Positions 13,360 to 25,800 are shown, counted from the stretch's first letter. The stretch is DNA of 60,000 bases from Hydractinia symbiolongicarpus (GCF_029227915.1 NC_079877.1:23773851-23833850); one strand, 5' to 3'. The notes: generated by a model from the sequence alone, not told the origin. Numbers and translations: made by a program.

Positions 13360-14358
13360 GGGTTAACAGCTGTTTATTCCTGTATTTTTACTTTAACCAA
13401 AGATGAAAAAACGTTTTTTTGGAAAAGGGTATTACACCTATGCGGATATGCAATATGTTTTCTTGTTTCTGTTTGACAGGCAAAAAAACAGGTTGTAAAC
13501 TGTGTTTTCATTTTTTAATTTTACAAAACTTTTTTACAAAATAAAATTGCTGAGTGATTGTTTTAGCTGCCCACTGTTTTTCTGTTTACTGAAGTTAGCA
13601 CATAGCTTTTTTGGAACAGGGTAATATGCCTATATACGGATGTGCGACACGGCACACCTGTACTTAGAGCTTAGTACAGTGTTACGATGGTCTTTCCTGT
13701 GTGTCTATGTAACCGAAGTTGCGGTAAAGTAATTTTGTTGAAGGGTATTATACCTATATGCATTGGCGTTACCTGTACTAAGCGTTCAGTTCATAGTAAC
13801 ATTCACTTTTAAACTTTCATAAAACTCAAAAGGTTTCTTCAGCTGTTTTTGCTATGACGGGGCAACAACAGGTTGTAAACTGTGCCTTTATTTCAGCTGA
13901 ATGTGCAGGAAAGCTATTTTTTGAAATATATATCATACCACACAATAATAACACAATGATGTTGTGTGCGCTATACTCGTTTTACGAAATACTACATTAC
14001 ATATATACCTTTAGTAGAGAGCTCCATCTAAATGTGTGGATAGTGTACTGTTCTTATTAATTGCTTCATCGGGTGTTTAAGCTTGGCTAACACTTTGAGT
14101 TGTGCCTTAAACCGGCGTTTCGAAGCTGGGTTTCCTGGTTAGTTACATATATTTTTCCTTTTCTTTACAGAATCGATATGCTAAAATAAAGTTTTTTGTA
14201 TTTTTATACAAAGAACCACTGTTATTGGGAGCTGGAATGACATTATTTCCAGTAACATGCTTGAGAAATCCTTAATAATTCAGTACTTTGCTATTAGCTG
14301 GAGGTTAGCATAACATTTTTTTGCACAATACTTTCTAGAAAACTTAAGTATTTTTACA

Positions 14359-14528
14359 AATGATACCAGAAATTGTCGTAGGACTTACACGATAGCTAAA
14401 TGAAATGTTAAATTGAACATCTTTGGTTGACAAATACCGTAGAGCAACAAGGAGATATCCTTCAGGTGATGTTGTGGGACGTTGTTTCGGTGACTCATAA
14501 TCAGCGGATCAAACCACTGAAGACCTGC
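14359..14528 (-). pseudogene. PIF/Harbinger-like transposase fragment (unit 2)
   Basis: Second copy of the fragment at 10,904-11,092, with the same ALRYLST and VSPTTISGII motifs. A deletion between the frames (ggatcaaaccactgaag) removes about 20 bp present in unit 1. Non-functional. Confidence 0.5.
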
Positions 14529-14629
14529 GAAAGCTTTTTAAGAAACACTCATTATCAAAAATCTTAGATCTTTTACGAGACCTTGAAATTCTTATATGTA
14601 TTTCTTATATGTATATCTTTATTATTTAA

Positions 14630-15517
14630 AGGAGAGGCGAACAAAAAACTATTTTGCGGCAGACAGAAAATAAATTTTAAGCGAGAGAAAAATATATATA
14701 GATCTCTAAATCCTAAAATTTGCCAAAATACTACTATAATACCAAAAAAAAAACTATATTTCACGACTAACTACCTAAATATCTTTCTAACAACATTTTT
14801 ACAGAAATTCCATGGCTGTATGGGGTGGAAATAAGTAGGTTTTAAATGTACCTTTTAGTAAACATCAAAAATAACTTCTTTTACTTGAGATAACCATGAA
14901 TATTTTACGTACCAGAATTTTATAACCTTCGTTTAAGCTTCTTTGAGCTAAAGAAATATCTGTCATAACCAACAACAATATTTTTTCATGTTTTGAGTCC
15001 CTTTTCCACAACATACTACCAACTTCAAAGTTAAAGTTTGTTATCATTAGATGGCGCCAAATTTGCATAAATATGCAGACCGAAACCTTCAATAACAAAT
15101 CGAACGTGCAATTTGGTGGCTTCATCTTTCTTATTTGGGTTTTTACTTTCTTTATTTATTTTATTGGCAAGTTAAGTAGTACAAAATAATAAAATTATGT
15201 TCTTAACATGTTGTTTAACATTTTTGCCATTGTGAACTTTTTCTCATGAAATCACTTTGTGTACATTGACCCTGTGACCATCACAATAAAGAGAAATATA
15301 TCCCATTGTTTTTTATTTCTGCCACCCGTTTGACAAACTCGTAAAAATACTCAATTATAAATAATTCAGCACCCACAAAAATGTAAACAAAATGATGTAC
15401 GGTTTATAGTTATAGTTTATAGAGCAGCCGAGCAAGCCAATCAGTCTGGTCCTTAAAATCAACACTTATCATAAACATTTATTCAGTAGCCGTGCCGCAG
15501 CGCAGTTCGCCTCTCCT
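14630..15517. mobile_element. 888-bp TTAA-flanked MITE, piggyBac-type ends
   Basis: Perfect 13-bp terminal inverted repeats AGGAGAGGCGAAC / GTTCGCCTCTCCT, flanked on both sides by TTAA (14,626-14,629 and 15,518-15,521). The paralogous site in unit 1 (near 11,195-11,205) reads ttatttaaatgagc with a single TTAA, that is, the unoccupied target. A second internal match (GCGGCA about 10 bp inside each end) extends the end homology. No transposase. A minus-strand frame at 14,865-15,125 has no recognised domain. TTAA target duplication with precise empty site is the hallmark of piggyBac-like transposition. The wider palindrome TTTAAA makes the exact boundary ambiguous by 1 bp. Confidence 0.85.
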
Positions 15518-16530
15518 TTAAATGAGCAATCATTTCTTTTTTCTTCCCAAAATCCCTGTGCGTCTGATATATCACAATATTTTTTTTCTTCTCTATTGAT
15601 TGTTCTCGATTGTTTTTAGTAGCCATGTTTGTTTGCATTTAATTTACGCTCCCGCCAAACTTTTAAAATGAAAATAAAAACACTCTCCCGCTCAAGGGAA
15701 ACATCTACCCGCTCGCTCAATCTTTCTCGAATGGTTTAACATTAAACTTAATGTTTGTATCAATGTCGGTAATTTAATTATTGTGTATAAATTAATGCTA
15801 AAAAAGGATAGCAAAAATTTATTTCACAAGAGTGGGAAACTTGTACCTTCGTGAGCTGTTAATTTCCTTTTAGTATACTTTAGTACTTCCTTCTACTTTA
15901 ACGACATGCTTTTATGCGCATAACGCTCTGACAGGTCTACAACAATCTACCGGTTTATTAGCCTAAAATGACGAATTGACACGTGATGCACAAATATGGG
16001 CTGAACATATAGTGGCCTTTCACATACTAATAATACAGAGCAAGACGAAAATATTTACTGGTTTCCTACTGGTTTTCTAGTTTCTGCGCTGATGGAACAT
16101 TCGAGTGGTATGTGAATAAAACTTCAAATTGTTAGTTACTTGACCATCATTTTCAAAAAATTTTAAAAATCAATATTGAAAAGTCTTACGAATAATAACT
16201 CAAGTTCTCTCGGGTTTTTTAAAAATGCCCTACATTAGCAAAGTCTGTCCTTTGCAATAATTTATTGTTTTGAGCCTTGTAACGAAAAGCAATTGAGAAA
16301 GGCGTTTTTGGTAAATAGCTTTTCAAATTTGTCATAGCTAACTTGTCAATGTCGACAGAGAACTTTGGAGTTGGGATCTTAGGATACTTAGTTGGGTACA
16401 AAATCCTAAGGAATACTAATATTTCCGACGATCTTTCGCACCTTTGTGGGTCGTGGAAAGGATTGTTCCATAATGCTCACATTGTGGAAATTGTAGCTGC
16501 CGCATTTTCGACGTTTTTTACTCGGGCTAC

Positions 16531-17585
16531 ACCTCTGTTGAAGGGAAATATTTGCAAAGTACTGAACAAATAATGCCGTTTGATCATTTTCAGAAATAGC
16601 CAAAAAAGTGACTTATTCTTATGATGTATGATATTATGGCACTAAAAAGGACTGCAAAAGTTATTTATGAAACGGCCCACGAAAAATTATAAAGTAGGCA
16701 AAAATGGGTAAAAACTGCACCCCTGCCTTTGCATAAACATTTTTCTAACAGAAATATATTGAAATAATCTTTAAACTAACATTTTGATAACTAACTTTTT
16801 CTTTAATAGGAAGACGGCCAGTGTCAATTTTTTTCTGTTTGTTATTAGTGGTGTAATTAGAAACTTTTAAGACATTGAAATTGTGAAAACGTTCTGCCAT
16901 TACATTTATGCTTTTCTGAAGGTAGCGTTTTCTTTAAATAGATATCAAGTACTTTAAGTATGTGTTTTCCAATTTTCGTCAAGTTTTGCGTGATTCTTGC
17001 ATTCCAAACAATTTTCCAATACAAGTCTGCTTTCCAAAAAGTTATTGGATCAAGTTTTATGCCACCAGAAGTTGTAGTCGAAAATAATGCAAGGAGGTGT
17101 GTATTGTTGATATATCTTATCATATCCCTACTCATCATGATTATTTCTAAACTTTACCACATCCAAGTGTTTAATAAAACAAAAAAATCATCCTCAAAAA
17201 CCAAGAAAAAATTATTAATTGAATACTTATGATTTCAATTTTATTTTTTTCCTATTTACAATACTCTAAGTCTCCAAATGCCCTCACCCCCATATTTTTT
17301 CAATCCAAACTAACGGCTTATTACAATTTTCTGACAGTTCACTTATCAAGACCACCTTCTTTGCCTAATTGGAAACTAAGAGGAAAAGGATCATTTTTTT
17401 TCTTCGTGTCCAATTAACATGCTTAGTGTCCAATCCTTGGTGTCCAATTAACATTTTACAAGCACATATTTTTCAAAAGGTACTTTTTTCCCACGCAGTC
17501 TTTATGCCTGTATGTGGATACGATGAATTACATTTAAAATTTATCTTAAATAATGCCCAAAACCTAAAAATTGACAAAAACAAGT
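16531..17585. other. Spacer, nothing recognised
   Basis: AT-rich, lies between repeat unit 2 and the start of duplication copy 2. Short frames on both strands (for example 16,857-17,138 and 16,960-17,232) have no recognisable domain, signal or splice support. Confidence 0.4.
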
Positions 17586-17589
17586 TTTA

Positions 17590-17740
17590 ATCAGACTTTA
17601 TGATGTTCATAAAATATGTAATATCATTTTTTTAACGTATAATGATTATAAATATTAAGATTACGTTACCACTTGTAACAACACGAGAAAAGACATTGGA
17701 CATTTTACACAAGTAGTGTTGAAATCCACAAGTTCCATTT
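17590..17740 (+). pseudogene. Degenerate second copy of the CAP terminal exon
   Basis: Homologous to positions 8-150 and still reads HFTQVV-like (cattttacacaagtagtg). The acceptor dinucleotide is lost (tttttaacg|tataatg against tttttcag|gtataatg). The reading frame contains a stop, and the homology breaks off after ttccat and resumes with sequence equivalent to position 918. About 770 bp including the rest of the exon is therefore deleted. Confidence 0.7.
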
Positions 17741-17744
17741 TTTG

Positions 17745-18552
17745 ATGGTCAGTGTCCTTGTAATAAAAAATATATACTTATCTAGGCTGTCTAATGCGTC
17801 AGTATAAATTACCCAAAACTTTGCAACATGTACTAATTATATACAAATGCACTATTTTGTAAACCACTTTAGTTCTTCTTACTAAGATAGGCATGCAACG
17901 TCTGCTACTTCTCCTTGTTAAATATTTGAGTTGCGCAGAATTAAATTAAGTAATGTTGCACAACACTTGGATAAACTTTTTAGCCTTTCTAATGACAGTA
18001 GTGGAACAGTTTTAGTGCATTCAACTTGTTCTTTTATGTGAGTGTATGAAGTTATTAATCAGATTATTGTCACGGTTTTTTTATGAATTTCGCGAAATCG
18101 AGTCCTCCAAATATCTTTTTTTTTTTTTGCAAAGCGTTAAAAATGTTCCACAGAGTTTAAAGAAAAATTATGCTGCAAAGATATAAAATTTTTAATTCCT
18201 CCGATAATCTTCAGATCCTTTTTGTGTTATCGTGCTGATGTTATTACAAAAAGCGCAAGTGATAGTAAAAAACTATAATGAACACATATTCACCCAGTTT
18301 CATTTCTCCTTCAAAGATTTTCATGTAAACACGACTTTCAAAAGATTACTGCGCATGCGTACAAAGTTATGGCGCATATTCCTTTTGCATAAACCAATAA
18401 GAAAAATTCCATGTTAGCACAACGATATTTCATAGCGGTTCGAGACCCATTTTGCTTCCATGCCTTGTAAAGGCTACTTTATCACCCTTTTTGCAAACAG
18501 CAAAAAATCTCAGAGAAACATATTTAAAAGTTTTTGTATATACACTGTTAAC
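17745..18552. other. Duplicated intergenic spacer
   Basis: Homologous to 918-2,030 with many indels. No gene. Ends at the hAT insertion point. Confidence 0.5.
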
Positions 18553-18940
18553 CAGGGGCGGATTTAGGATCTTTTTATGGTTAGGCAATATTTTTTTTTT
18601 AATTTTTTTTTTCCGAGATGCCAGAAAACCAGCAAGAGTTTCCGGGGTGGTAACAAGTTCTAGATGCTTTTACATGTCTTTTCAGCTACTAAGGCTATAA
18701 AATAATATAAAATACAAATAAAATTCTTGATACATAATGCGATAACTACTCCCGTCTTTTTACTATCTTCCGACATTTTGTATATGCCAGAATAATTTTT
18801 TTTTTTATAAATTTGAGGTTAATCTAATAACTAGGCAAACAATTTTTCTTCTTTCTTCTTTTTTCTTCACTTGAAAATAAGCAGAAACAGAAGTAATACC
18901 AATGGACGAATGAATATAACATTGAAATTAAAATAAATGA

Positions 18941-20617
18941 TCAATTCTCAAAACAACAAACCATGAAGTGAATGGAGCGACACTCAACAGATACAATTAT
19001 TTGCATCAAGATCAGAAGCTTCTTTGTACCACTTTTCATGTAGTAGTCAATGTTGTTTCTAACCATGGTATTACGACACATGAGAGCATCTATCATGTGT
19101 ATACCATCCATGATATCATTTACTCTGCTTTGTAAAAGCTCAGGTACTTGTAAAGTCATGAAAAAAATAGTTTTAGGAATCATAAATGTAGCCATGAAGT
19201 CAAATGAGGTTAGAACTTTTAAAAAACGAAGAGCTTTAGAGGATGTGTCAGCACTACAAACATGATTTAAATTTAACTTCATTTCGCCTACAGTGTTTAC
19301 AACAGCTACATAAAGGTCATTAAATAGCTCCATACCTTTAATTCTCACAACTCACCTTGTTGCACAAACATTAAATAATTTATATTTAGTAGTTGATGGA
19401 CAGTGTTAATTGATATTATGTTTTTAAAAATTAGCCGCCTAGTTTCAGGGTAACTAAAAAAACGAAATGTCTCTGATCTGTCCCATAACATTCTCAATTG
19501 CTTGAATGCCACAGGTTTTGCAGATTGCTAAATTTAATCGATGGCTCTAGCAATGCGTGTACAAGGCTTTTCAGTTTGTGCAGTACTTTTGCTGTCAAAC
19601 CATTTCTAAAACCTAGCACTGAACCTGCACCATCGTAACCTTGACCTCTACAATGACCTGCTGCAATCTATTAAATTTGCCTTTTATTTCAAGAATAATT
19701 TTTTCAGTGATGACTTCACCGTTACTATTAATTAACTCATTCTGAGATGTTTTTCATATGTACAGGTAGCATTGTTTGCACTCGTACAGAGTTTTTTGAA
19801 AGCAGGGTTTCCACGAGCTCCATAATTTAAAATTTCTATGAAATTAGCTACTCCTCTAGACGAGTAACTGCCTACTTAAGGTTGATAACTGCTATCATCT
19901 CTAACCTCTTAAAGGGATATTTAGTCGTCGACACAACAAAATTGTAACGATGATTGGCTCAAGTTTGGCTTTATTTTCAGAAATTGGTTTGCTTTTACCA
20001 AAATGCTGGCTCAAATATGTTGTAAACAGTGAAAATGTTGCCTGGTGAAGATTTTTTACAGAGCTAGATGTTTTTTCATGGTTTCTGAACAACGTTGTGG
20101 CACAAAGCTTTGCATTAACATGCTATGTTACCAAATTTCTTATGTTTTTTAACAAATTAGGAAACTTATTTCCAAAAAGAGCACATGGCAAGCAGTAACC
20201 ACCATCATAAGCTAGTGAATAACAAAGCCAGATGTACTGTTTTAACCAATCAAATTTAAAGGAGCGACCATCTTGAACAGGAAATTTATAATTATTATCA
20301 GGGATGAAAATTTCGTTTATTATTTTAATTAATTTAATTATTTCTGAATATTCCATATTTTGAACTTTATTCATATACGAAGCTATATCGTTGGCTAAGG
20401 TTATTTCAGTTAACGCAGTAATAATAGGACTTATTGCACCTTCAGAGGATTGCTTAGTTACAGGACTAATGCTAGTCAATGATTTAACAGTAGAACTTGA
20501 TGACATTGGAATATTTGTTGTTTTGGTTGACATATTGACGGCAGAAAATGATAATGTACGTCTGTAAGAAGCAATACCTAGGTCATTCATACCATGTCTA
20601 TTTACCAAAAAAGGCAT
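18941..20617 (-). pseudogene. hAT transposase with TTF-type zinc finger, multiply frameshifted
   Basis: Reading down the minus strand: a 164-residue open piece at 20,123-20,617 ends with FDWLKQYIWLCYS...GGYCLPCALFG, the TTF zinc-finger signature. Next, 19,901-20,092 gives SKPISENKAKLEPIIVTILL CRRLNIPLRG-like sequence (family P-I-V-x-T-I-x-x-C-x-R-x-x-x-P-L-R-G). The broken stretch 19,360-19,900 gives RGNPAF, NATCTYEKHL and CRGQGYDGAG (family RGQGYDGA). Finally 18,941-19,348 gives ALRFLKVLTSFDFMATFMIP, matching the family's C-terminal region. Several stops and frameshifts separate these pieces, so it is inactive. This transposase group is the ZMYM1-like hAT lineage. Confidence 0.8.
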
Positions 20618-20859
20618 TTTTGACTGCTTATTTTTTTAATCACAGGTCTTTGCAATGGTTGCTTGAGTTTTTTTTTGGATGGACACCACATAATAGAGGC
20701 ACAAAATGATTATGTTTAAATTCAATTTGTGTCGGTAAAGCACCACAATAACAAAGTAAAATGTAAAGACTTAATTTATTCATTCTCTTTTTTAAGTCTT
20801 TAAATTTAACTTTGTTATTGTTATTGTTCAATATTTTGACTGTAAAGAAGTTTCAGTCA

Positions 20860-21200
20860 TGCATGACCAAAGTCTGGATAGTGTAATGATGTTCCTCGAA
20901 GTTGCTGAGGACAGTGCAAGAACACAAACAAAACTACACCACTCAAACCACTTAAAGCAGCAGTTTTACCTGAATCTGAACCAGCATGTGAAATTAAGAG
21001 ACCACCTAAAATGTTTCTGAAATTGTTAAAATAAACTCCTTTGCCTTTTTCATATGCCGAAATTATAGCGGGATGGTTTATATAAAGCCACTATTTAAAT
21101 ACAGTTCTAACGATGTCAAAGTTCTTAGTTTTCGAACAAGAGAGTTATCTCAACACAAAAACAAAGATACAGAGCTCTATAGACAATTACTTGAGGCTTG
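20860..21200. other. hAT interior, unassigned
   Basis: Minus-strand reading gives FRNILGGLLISHAGSDSGKT-like sequence followed by a stop. It may be another decayed part of the element's coding region or captured DNA. No family recognised. Confidence 0.25.
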
Positions 21201-21807
21201 TGATCTAAAGAAAGTAAAAGTTAAAAATTAAACAAAATGGCAACTATCACAGAAGCGGCTGCTGGCTGGCTATACTCCATACTAAACTTAACAAACTTAT
21301 CAAAACATAAAACAAGATTACACTTGTCTAAGTTATCTAGTTTTTTAAAAAAACAAACCGTTCTATCTATTCTATTCATATGATATGATCGAGGTTATTA
21401 ATTGAAGCTTTTGTTTTGATAAGAAAGATTTAATAACACGTTTTGTAAGTACATCTGTGGAGGTTGGGGTTAATTATTTCATAACAATCAGTGGTGGTGC
21501 TTAATAACTTTTAATGTTTGTCACAAAGAGGTACCTAACACTCAAGACAAAAACACTACAAAAATCAATATTATCTAGCTACTTGCTTCAAAGCAATAAA
21601 TTGGTCTTTTGAGCAGAGGTTGGAATAAAGGTTTCAGCAACTAGATCGCGAAAATACTTCTTTCCAACATTTTCAATCCTTCCAGTATCCGAAAAGGTAG
21701 TCGAATCCAGAATTTCTTTTTTTAATTTTGCGTACCACTTATTCAATTTATTTAAGTCATTTGACTTGAAAGCTTATTCAAAAGTGTACTCCTGATCAAG
21801 CAAATCT

Positions 21808-21975
21808 ATTCATTTGAAGTTAAAGACCCACGGTCGTTTTAGGCGTTTTTTCTTCCGATTTAAGAATTCCATTCATTTGAAGTTAAGAACCCACGGACGT
21901 TTTAGGCGTTTTTTCTTCCGCCCATGGTTGTTATTCATTTAAAACTGGGAAACCCACGGATGTTTTAGATGAATC
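21808..21975. repeat. Subterminal tandem repeat of the hAT element, about 2.7 x 62 bp
   Basis: Units starting attcatttgaag at 21,808 and 21,871 and a weaker one at 21,933, each containing cccacggacgttttaggcg-like sequence. Subterminal repeats like this serve as transposase binding sites in hAT elements. That role is inferred here. Confidence 0.6.
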
Positions 21976-22646
21976 GGCATCTTGCCTATTATCATCCTGG
22001 GCTTACTTTTTATTAAAATTTAAAAAATAACAGTTCCTAACAAGGCGCATCATGTTGGCGAAGCAAAGTTAACACTAGAAGAAAAATTTACCAAAGCATT
22101 TGTTACTTCCACAAGTTATGCTATAACACATTTTCTTTTTTGTTTACCCAAGGATTTTGGGTTACGCAATTGCGTAGGCTGCCTAACCCTGAACCCGCCC
22201 CTGGTGATGTCATAAAAACAAGCTATACTTTCTTCATTGTTCTTCTGTCTGAGTAAATTTTGCCACGGCCCTTATTGACTGTGTTGTTTTTCTGCACCAC
22301 CTTTTATAAGTAAAACACCGCTTTTTTTTATTACTCAGCTATTATTTTCAGTACGAAATCACAACTCTGTTTAAACATTTGCTTGCATTTGAGCTATTGA
22401 TGGAATATCAAATAATATTTATTATGAACTGTTTTATAGAGCAGACTTCGCTAGCCGGTCTGCTATCAGAATTATCCCTTGCATCACAATTTTGTTGCAT
22501 TTTGAAAATCTGCATTATAATCCATTCGCTGGGCATTGGAGTTTGGCCAAAAAGGTTTACGGATTAACTTTCAAGAGCATCTGCCCTTTAAGACATAACG
22601 TGGGAGGAAGAAAAATATACTCATAAGTTTCTTGCATTTTTATTAT

Positions 22647-22652
22647 TTTATT
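22647..22652 (-). promoter_or_regulatory. Candidate poly(A) signal of the MAM/EGF receptor gene
   Basis: AATAAA on the minus strand about 90 nt beyond the stop of the last exon (22,742). Conserved with copy 1 at 2,443. Confidence 0.5.
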
Positions 22653-22741
22653 CGAGTTACAACTTAATCTACATTAATCTGTGATTTAACAATTTTAGGA
22701 GTGCCTTCCTAAGTATACACGTTTTAAATTAAAAAAAAATT

Positions 22742-22865
22742 TTACAGAAAAAACGTGTAGTTTACGCATTTCAGTAGAATTTCTTTGGATATATTGTCAG
22801 CATCAAACTGTTCTTCAAGTTTTGGTGTTCTCATCATTTGGACATCTCTAATTCCCGCATAATTG
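22742..22865 (-). CDS. Last exon of the receptor gene, reading frame ambiguous
   Basis: Acceptor ttttag|CAATTATG is conserved in both duplicates (copy 1: 2900-3020). A frame starting NYAGI stays open for about 39 codons in both and ends at equivalent stops (shared QFDA, ISKEILL, TFF), which looks like coding constraint. Simple splicing from the exon at 23,988-24,119 (phase 1) would instead give AIMRELEMSK and stop, also conserved (AIMRELQMPK in copy 1). If the upstream exon is not spliced, translation ends at 23,968 after KEGINLTA. An undetected small exon of length 3n+1 would restore the NYAGI frame. Confidence 0.45.
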
Positions 22866-25800
22866 CTAAAATAAAGTCAAAACGATTAACCCTATTATGG
22901 TAGGGAGGTGCCTCCTACCCCGGGGTTCCTTGTCTGTAATTTACGATTCCCTGTTAGTATTGACTTTAAACCTGCAGTACTTCAGTTTTAACTCTTTTCA
23001 GTCCGGGATAGCGGATTCCTACCCCCCCCCCCCCTTCCCCCCCATCCTTGACGGTTATTTTAATAAGTCCATAACGCTGCATGATACTTACAGAGTTTCA
23101 GTATTTAACTATTAGACACGTGCCTTGATATTGGCTATTACTCGAAACTATTCCTAAAAATCTCTATGAAACTCTTATAATGGGGAATAAAAAAACTCTT
23201 GTTGGGATTATCCTGAGAACTTGAAACTTACAACACAACTTTGTTTTTTCAGGAATATTCATTTTCCATGTTTTGGACACGTGATTATTCCGATCTCCCG
23301 ATTTTTTTGGATTTTGGATTTTCAGGCAATTTTTGGCACAATTTCATGCGATCTATGTAAAAACCGGAAAATATGTTAAATAATATTGAATTTTAGGCAG
23401 ATGGTGGCATTTTGAGAAAATTTTTAGCTTCTGATGACGTCACAGAAAGTATGCTGATGCAAGCAAAAATTTATTGCTGCCAATTTTTGTGTTATTTTTT
23501 GATAACAAAACAGATGTATTTCTTTATATGTTATTCCTTACAATTCTTACGCTCTTTCGCCTAAACGCAATATATTACGCCATAACAGAAGTATATCTTT
23601 AAGTTAGAATATATTTCAGCGCTCTATTATATCGCCATGTATCCAGGAAAGGGTAGGAAAGAAGTCGAAAGACTTAAATTCTGACAAATGATTGTATGTA
23701 GACGTTTGACACAACTGGGACCTTCAAAGCTTTCACAGCATTATCAATGTTTCGCGGTTCTCGATCGGTTGCAGACAGCAGTTAGCTACATGACAAGACA
23801 TGAAAATGATAATTTTCTAGTTTCTGATAGGTGTTGTATCTGACAAGTACCTTAGAAAATAAAGCGATACCTGAAACGTTACACAAAAGATCTGACCTTT
23901 CACTGGGTCACTGTGACCGCAACCTGAATAGGGTGAAACACTAGTAAGCAATAAGTGTAAAAAAGTTTCATGCAGTAAGATTTATACCTTCCTTCTGATA
24001 ATAAATTTCTAGGTTGGACTCCTCGCTAACTTCGTAACCTTCTGATGTTGATTCATTTGGTTGTATATAGTTTGGAAAATCGGTTTCCTCAGTCATATCT
24101 TCGTAAGGTCCAACCGATCCTAAAAAAGATTGTATTTTAAAGAATTTGTTTAGATGCTTAAGAATTCAAACACCTAAAAATGCATTGCGTAATATTAATT
24201 TATTTATTTACGATTTACCGTAACTGCTATCAGTGCGTCGGTTTGAATATTCAAGCGGCGGAGTTGTGCGTGAGCTTTGAATTCTAGGTGCAGGTGGTGG
24301 ACCAATTGGCGGAGGAAGATTTCTTCTTCCTGAAGCATACATGTTCAATTCCTCTCTAGTAATATATTTGTCTTCTTTTCTGAAGTTAAACACAAATCAA
24401 GTTTTTCATCACCTATCTACGCCTTCTTTTGTAAAGTCTCGTTTCTTTTTTCCGCTACAGCGCAAAAGCCCACAGTTATTCCTTATTATGGAATCAAATG
24501 GGAAAGAACCTTAACTGGCATTATCACATAGACATCGATCTTAATGGCAATGTTAACAAACATAATATTTTAATAGCTGCGTTGTGATCAATTTACCCTA
24601 GTTGGTTGGACTAAGACGCAAAACAGGTATTTGCCGACTTTCTTACAATTTAAGACAAGCTGTCACCAATTTGATTTATGCTCTCTGTAATATGTTTAAC
24701 AAAATCACAATATTTTTCTTAGACCTTCGTATGTAATTAAAGTGCCATTTATGTGTATAATGATTCTATTGGGTTTATCACTTACTTTGAATTTTTCCAG
24801 TATATACGCACAGCTGCCATAGCAATTAGAACCAGTATTCCTCCAACAGATGCCACTATGATATACACCAAGGTCATATCAGTTTTTGAACTCCTGTCTT
24901 TACCAATGAGTTCATATGGAGTTGTCCTTGTCTTCTTCTGCCTAGATATTGTTCTGCTTACAGAAACCTTGGGTGAACTAGATATCGGAACTTCTATGGA
25001 AGGTTGATTTGTGTTTGGTACAATTTTGGTAGGTCGATCAGAAGTTATTTCGGAAGATTTTATTGTACTTGGGTTAGGATTTGTAATGGGAATATCTGGA
25101 ACCTTCAATTCTAAAATGAAAAAAATAACTGTATATTTAACCATGATATGGGCTATTAGATGGAACATTTCTTATCTCCTAAAACAGTGGTGCTGGCGAA
25201 AACGATGTGTTCCGAATAGCGGGTTATTATCTGATGCAGAAACTTGGAAACATCTGAAAAAGAAAACCAGCAAGCCGTCCCAGTTTCTGTCTTCTTCCCT
25301 GTCTTTTTTCATCACAGCGTCTAAAAGTAACACCCCTAAACTATTTACCCTAAATAACAACGTATAATTTTGTTATTTTTTACCATAAGTTAGTCTTGTC
25401 ACATAATGTTTATACAATTTCTTTTATCAACAACTTGTCTATGATACTACTAAACAGTATAGCACTATTTTACAAAATTTAATCAATGAACTTTTGAACC
25501 TGTGAAAATAGATAAATTTGTGAAAACAAAACTTTACGTTATAACACAATTGTCCTTTAATTGTTAATAACTTTTAGACCAATAAATTTCAAAGAACGAG
25601 CATAAATTCACTTACGTGTCGTTGTTGTTTTTGTAGTTATTCTCGTAGTGGCTGTTTTTGTTGTTACAGGTTTCATTGTTGTTGATTTTGATGAGGTAAG
25701 CTTTGTTGTTGTCGGTGATTCTGTTGTTGTCGATAATTTAGTTGTTGTTGCTTGAGTTGTCGTACTAGTAGTTGTTTTTTCGGTCGATAGCTTAGTTAGT

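Larger units (their letters stand above)
13360..16530 (-). repeat. Large duplicated repeat, unit 2, split by a MITE
   Basis: Second copy of 9,905-12,190. Interrupted at 14,626-15,521 by the TTAA-flanked element. Distal part (15,522-16,530) matches 11,205-12,180, for example ttgttctcgattgtttttag and the stretch ending tcgtggaaagg. Copy 2 has extra bases near 16,008-16,025 and lacks the TCTG array that follows unit 1. Confidence 0.85.
18553..22203 (-). mobile_element. hAT-family DNA transposon fossil, 3.65 kb
   Basis: Ends are imperfect inverted repeats beginning CAGGGGCGGATTTAGG (left) and, reverse-complemented, CAGGGGCGGGTTCAGGGTT (right), typical of hAT elements of the ZMYM/TTF-zinc-finger transposase group. 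Left flank ctgttaac and right flank gtgatgtc are a decayed 8-bp target duplication at best. The duplicated copy at 2,015-2,040 reads straight through (tactgctgacgttatc), showing the empty site. Transposase remnants lie inside on the minus strand. Confidence 0.8.

Noticed and set aside
14865-15125. 86-residue frame inside the MITE as a transposase
   Set aside because: Too short and lacks DDE-type motifs. Could at most be a captured exon.
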